Part shown: positions 60,176 to 64,000 of the stretch, in pieces
Layout: each line of letters opens with the position of its first letter
Numbering within the stretch: the first letter of the stretch is position 1
DNA from: Candidula unifasciata
Lineage: Eukaryota; Mollusca; Gastropoda; Stylommatophora; Geomitridae
Assembly: GCA_905116865.2 (NCBI GenBank)
Contig: CAJHNH020002480.1
Coordinates: forward strand, 556,001 to 620,000
Length of the DNA: 64,000 nt
Direction of reading: 5' to 3'
Made by a program: the position numbers and the translations under genes
Notes under the pieces: generated by a model
What the model saw: the letters and a program-made list of their open reading frames with translations, nothing else
Database searches by the model: none
What the model was told of the DNA's origin: nothing

Positions 60176-60454
60176 ACTTTTTAAATTGAAAGTGGGTGTG
60201 GGGGAGGGGGGGTCGTCTTTTACGAATGAATGTGTTTAAAATACTTATTTCCTAATTTTAGGCTTACAAATATTAGGCATCATCTTATACGTGGAAAAGG
60301 GGGGGGGGGGTGTCTTATACATGGGGAGTCTTATACGTGGAAACCTCTTATACATGGAAAAATATACCTACAGACAGCAGTGGATACACTGCAGAGGCTC
60401 TGTTGTGGAAATGACAAACACCTTTTTCCCCCAGCGCCTATGCCTTCATGGTTA

Positions 60455-60545
60455 AAGGTTTAAAGGCTAAAGTCGAGAGGATCGACTGAATTGCACAGGG
60501 TTTTATCCCATATGGCTCAGTCTCTCTCCACAGAACCACTAACAG
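60455..60545 (-). mobile_element. SINE, family D, fragment
   Basis: GAGAGGATCGACTGAATTGC and TTTTATCCCATATGGCTC, inverted relative to 12400-12460. Confidence 0.5.
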
Positions 60546-60719
60546 TCTGCCAAGAGCATCACACAAACTTGGGAGCCCAGGTCAGTTTTAACAATTTGCT
60601 TTAGTGTGGATTAACAACCCCTGGGCCAACGGTGTTAATGTGTAAGTGTCAGTTTCTCAAGTTTAGTTCTTGACATTTTGGATAAACAATGCAGGGGCAT
60701 GAATACATTATTATAGTCT

Positions 60720-60915
60720 GCTGAGAACTGTACAGCAGGAGTGACCAGTGGATCTGGCCGATGCTACGCTCAGAGGAAATGCAAGATGGGCATTTATTCA
60801 AACTGCTGCTGGCACCAGCAGAATTGGAACTCTTCGCTGGCTGCTGAAGATGAAGATGGAGTGTTTATGGGAATTTCCAGAGTGCTGTGATGCCAGTTCT
60901 TAGTTCAACACTCAA
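60720..60915 (+). mobile_element. LINE 3' fragment, family W
   Basis: GATCTGGCCGATGCTACGCT and TTGGAACTCTTCGCTGGCTG, as at 19290. Confidence 0.65.
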
Positions 60916-60944
60916 AACAATGGCTTTTGGACAGTTCAAGTCCT

Positions 60945-61222
60945 CTTGTGGGTTTTGGGGGCTCCCATTTTGGGGGAAAACAAGAATAGACCCACTGCCT
61001 CCCCAACAAGCATGTCATAGTAGTTGACTAATTGGGGGCTTCCTTCAAAGCTGGAGTATATTGAGCGGAAAGGAACAACCAACTGCACACAAATAAGGCA
61101 GTAAAATGGATGCATGCACAAAACTCGGGCCCTGGCACAAAACCAGAGTCCATATGGACAAACAACCAGGACTTTCTGCCGGAGCTTACAGCCGGTGAAC
61201 AAAGAAGAAGAAGAAGAGAATA
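60945..61222 (+). mobile_element. GAA-tailed SINE, family A
   Basis: Plus strand from CTTGTGGGTTTTGGGGGCTC to GTGAACAAAGAAGAAGAAGA. Confidence 0.82.
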
Positions 61223-61590
61223 GTGGTAGAGAGTCGAACCGTGGAAGAGATTGGCGCCTTAACACTTAATATTTCCAAAAGTCATTCATAGACAGGATTC
61301 CTCCATGTTGTGTCTGGTTTCTAGAATTTCTCGTCTTTTTATTATGCCACTCATTGAAGGCTTTGGCAGAAGCCTCCAATTGGCATCTCCTGCGTAACCT
61401 TCTTCTGGTATTGAGAGAGTTTAAGATTTATTTATTTTTTATACTTATTGCTTGAGACGGGTTTACAAAACAGTACTTATTGCTTAAGAATGGTTTCAGA
61501 CAATACTTATTACTTGAGAGTTCTGTCAAAATGATGACACTGAATTGGAAAGAACCATAGTGGTCAATAAATGATGTGATTACTCAGAAA
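61223..61590. other. Unassigned sequence before the minisatellite
   Basis: Contains three diverged ACTTATTGCTTGAGA / GTACTTATTGCTTAAGA units (61440-61520); nothing else recognised. Confidence 0.4.
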
Positions 61591-63675
61591 TACTGAATAC
61601 AACATAGTTGCACTGAATACAAGCCATAGTGGCATGAATTATGAATACAAGCCATAGTGGCATGATGTCAGATACTGAATACAAGCCATAGTGGCATGAT
61701 GTCTCAGATACTGAATACAAGCCATAGTGGCATGGATGTCTCAGATACTGAATACAAGCCATAGTGGCATGATGTCTCAGATACTGAATACAAGCCATAG
61801 TGGCATGATGTCTCAGATACTGAATACAAGCCATAGTGGCATGATGTCTCAGATACTGAATACAAGCCATAGTGGCATGATGTCTCAGATACTGAATACA
61901 AGCCATAGTGGCATGATCTCACTGAATAAAGCCATAGTGGCATGATGTCTCAGATACTGAATACAAGCCATAGTGGCATGATGTCTCAGATACTGAATAC
62001 AAGCCATAGTGGCATGATGTCTCAGATACTGAATACAAGCCATAGTGGCATGATGTCTCAGATACTGAATACAAGCCATAGTGGCATAATGTCTCAGATA
62101 CTGAATACAAGCCATAGTGGCAGATGTCTCAGCTGAATACAAGCCATAGTGGCATGATGTCTCAGATACTGAATACAAGCCATAGTGGCATAATGTCTCA
62201 GATACTGAATACAAGTTGCATAATGTCTCAGATACTGAATACAAGCCATAGTGGCATAATGTCTCAGATACTGAATACAAGCCATAGTGGCATAATGTCT
62301 CAGATACTGAATACAAGCCATAGTGGCATGATGTCTCAGATACTGAATACAAGCCATAGTGGCATGATGTCTCAGATACTGAATACAAGCCATAGTGGCA
62401 TAATGTCTCAGATACTGAATACAAGCCATAGTGGCATGATGTCTCAGATACTGAATACAAGCCATAGTGGCATAATGTCTCAGATACTGAATACAAGCCA
62501 TAGTGGCATAATGTCTCAGATACTGAATACAAGCCATACATGTCTCAGATACTGAATACATAGTAGTGGCATGATGTCTCAGATACTGAATACAAGCCAT
62601 AGTGGCATAATGTCTCAGATACTGAATACAAGCCATAGTGGCATAATGTCTCAGATACTGAATACAAGCCATAGTGGCATAATGTCTCAGATACTGAATA
62701 CAAGCCATAGTGGCATAATGTCTCAGATACTGAATACAAGCCATAGTGGCATAATGTCTCAGATACTGAATACAAGCCATAGTGGCATGATGTCTCAGAT
62801 ACTGAATACAAGCCATAGTGGCATGATGTCTCAGATACTGAATACAAGCCATAGTGGCATGATGTCTCAGATACTGAATACAAGCCATAGTGGCATAATG
62901 TCTCAGATACTGAATACAAGCCATAGTGGCATAATGTCTCAGATACTGAATACAAGACATAGTGGCATGATGTCTCAGATACTGAATACAAGCCATAGTG
63001 GCATAATGTCTCAGATACTGAATACAAGCCATAGTGGCATGATGTCTCAGATACTGAATACAAGACATAGTGGCATGATGTCTCAGATACTGAATACAAG
63101 CCATAGTGGCATGATGTCTCAGATACTGAATACAAGCCATAGTGGCATGATGTCTCAGATACTGAATACAAGCCATAGTGGCATAATGTCTCAGATACTG
63201 AATACAAGCCATAGTGGCATAGTCAGATACTGCAAGCCATAGTGGCATAATGTCTCAGATACTGAATACAAGCCATAGTGGCATAATGTCTCAGATACTG
63301 AATACAAGCCATAGTGGCATAATGTCTCAGATACTGAATACAAGCCATAGTGGCATAATGTCTCAGATACTGAATACAAGCCATAGTGGCATAATGTCTC
63401 AGATACTGAATACAAGCCATAGCATAATGGCTGAATACAAGCCATAGTGGTGTCTCAGATACTGAATACAAGCCATAGTGGCATAGTGGCATAATGTCTC
63501 AGATACTGAATACAAGCCATAGTGGCATAATGTCTCAGATACTGAATACAAGCCATAGTGGCATAATGTCTCAGATACTGAATACAAGACATAGTGGCAT
63601 AATGTCTCAGATACTGAATACAAGCCATAGTGGCATAATGTCTCAGATACTGAATACAAGCCATAGTGGCATAAT
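61590..63675. repeat. 36-bp minisatellite, about 57 copies
   Basis: Unit GATACTGAATACAAGCCATA + GTGGCATGATGTCTCA, with a CATGATG/CATAATG two-state site, occasional ACAAGACA, and truncated units (61910, 62120, 62215, 62545, 63220, 63430). Open on both strands in several frames. Confidence 0.97.
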
Positions 63676-63800
63676 AATCAGTGCACTTGCCTGCTGAAAC
63701 TGTGTTCTAGGCTCAGTGCCCACAAGTGACTGGATTTTTTCCTGACAATTGTGCACTTAAAAGTGCATTAGCATCAAAATGAAAAATAAAAATAAAAGGT
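63675..63800 (+). mobile_element. Possible tRNA-like SINE end
   Basis: ATCAGTGCACTTGCCTGCTG with CAGTGCCCACAAGTGACTGG and an A-rich tail. Confidence 0.3.
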
Positions 63801-63879
63801 AAAAAAATTGGAAATGTCTTCGATGAATCCCAAATGTAACAAAAAGAGGCAGGATAAGAAATGACCATAGCAGGAAATA

Positions 63880-64000
63880 AATTTGGAAGCAACCAGTGCT
63901 AAACTACATCAAGAGACAACAAATCAAATGGTTTGGACATGTGTCAAGACTAAGACAAGATAGTACACCGCAAAGAGCATTGTCACTTAGACACAATGGA
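63880..64000 (+). mobile_element. LINE C-terminal remnant, family V, cut by window end
   Basis: Reads QQIKWFGHVSRLRQD, a typical non-LTR reverse-transcriptase C-terminal block. Confidence 0.75.

Noticed and set aside
62094..63248. 384-codon minus-strand ORF of 12-residue repeats
   Set aside because: Minisatellite; comparable ORFs exist on the other strand and in other frames, and frames are broken by truncated units.

Overview
This is a repeat-rich animal genomic window. It carries split genes with GT-AG introns, no operons, and very dense SINE/LINE debris. The intron sizes, the GAA-tailed and tRNA-headed SINE families and the microsatellite load suggest a lophotrochozoan, most likely a mollusc and perhaps a gastropod. 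That is an inference; no marker gene here fixes the species.

Region 1 (388-26645, + strand) holds the last 18 exons of the BAZ1A/ACF1 gene, the large non-catalytic subunit of the ISWI chromatin remodellers ACF and CHRAC. The reconstructed exons total 3240 nt and stay in frame across all 17 introns, giving about 1079 residues plus a stop. The domain order is DDT, WHIM motifs, acidic and basic linkers, C4HC3 PHD finger, bromodomain. The N-terminal WAC part lies outside the window to the left.

Region 2 (26646-37754) is intergenic or the 5' flank of the next gene and is almost entirely mobile DNA. It contains a piggyBac-like MITE with TTAA ends, LINE 3' ends (one carrying a 71-bp internal tandem amplification), GAA-tailed SINEs with perfect target-site duplications, and a 23-bp minisatellite. 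It also holds a cluster of three related nested palindromes (32.07-36.00 kb). The best-preserved arms of these carry ETS, E-box and YY1-like promoter motifs.

Region 3 (37755-58931, + strand) holds 13 internal exons of a long coiled-coil protein gene that I could not name. Its first exon and its 3' end are not identified. An N gap at 45558-45574 is flanked by poor, homopolymer-rich sequence and coincides with the only break in reading phase between exons, so an exon or a base is probably missing. Introns hold a 1.7-kb CCTT/CCTG array, a hAT-like element with a perfect 8-bp target duplication nested in a LINE, a 34-bp tandem repeat full of donor-like sites, and a (GATA)n-(GGCA)n compound array.

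Region 4 (58932-64000) holds more SINEs and LINE ends and a 2.1-kb, 36-bp minisatellite that is open in several frames but shows no sign of being coding. No CRISPR array, rRNA, convincing functional tRNA or virus was seen.
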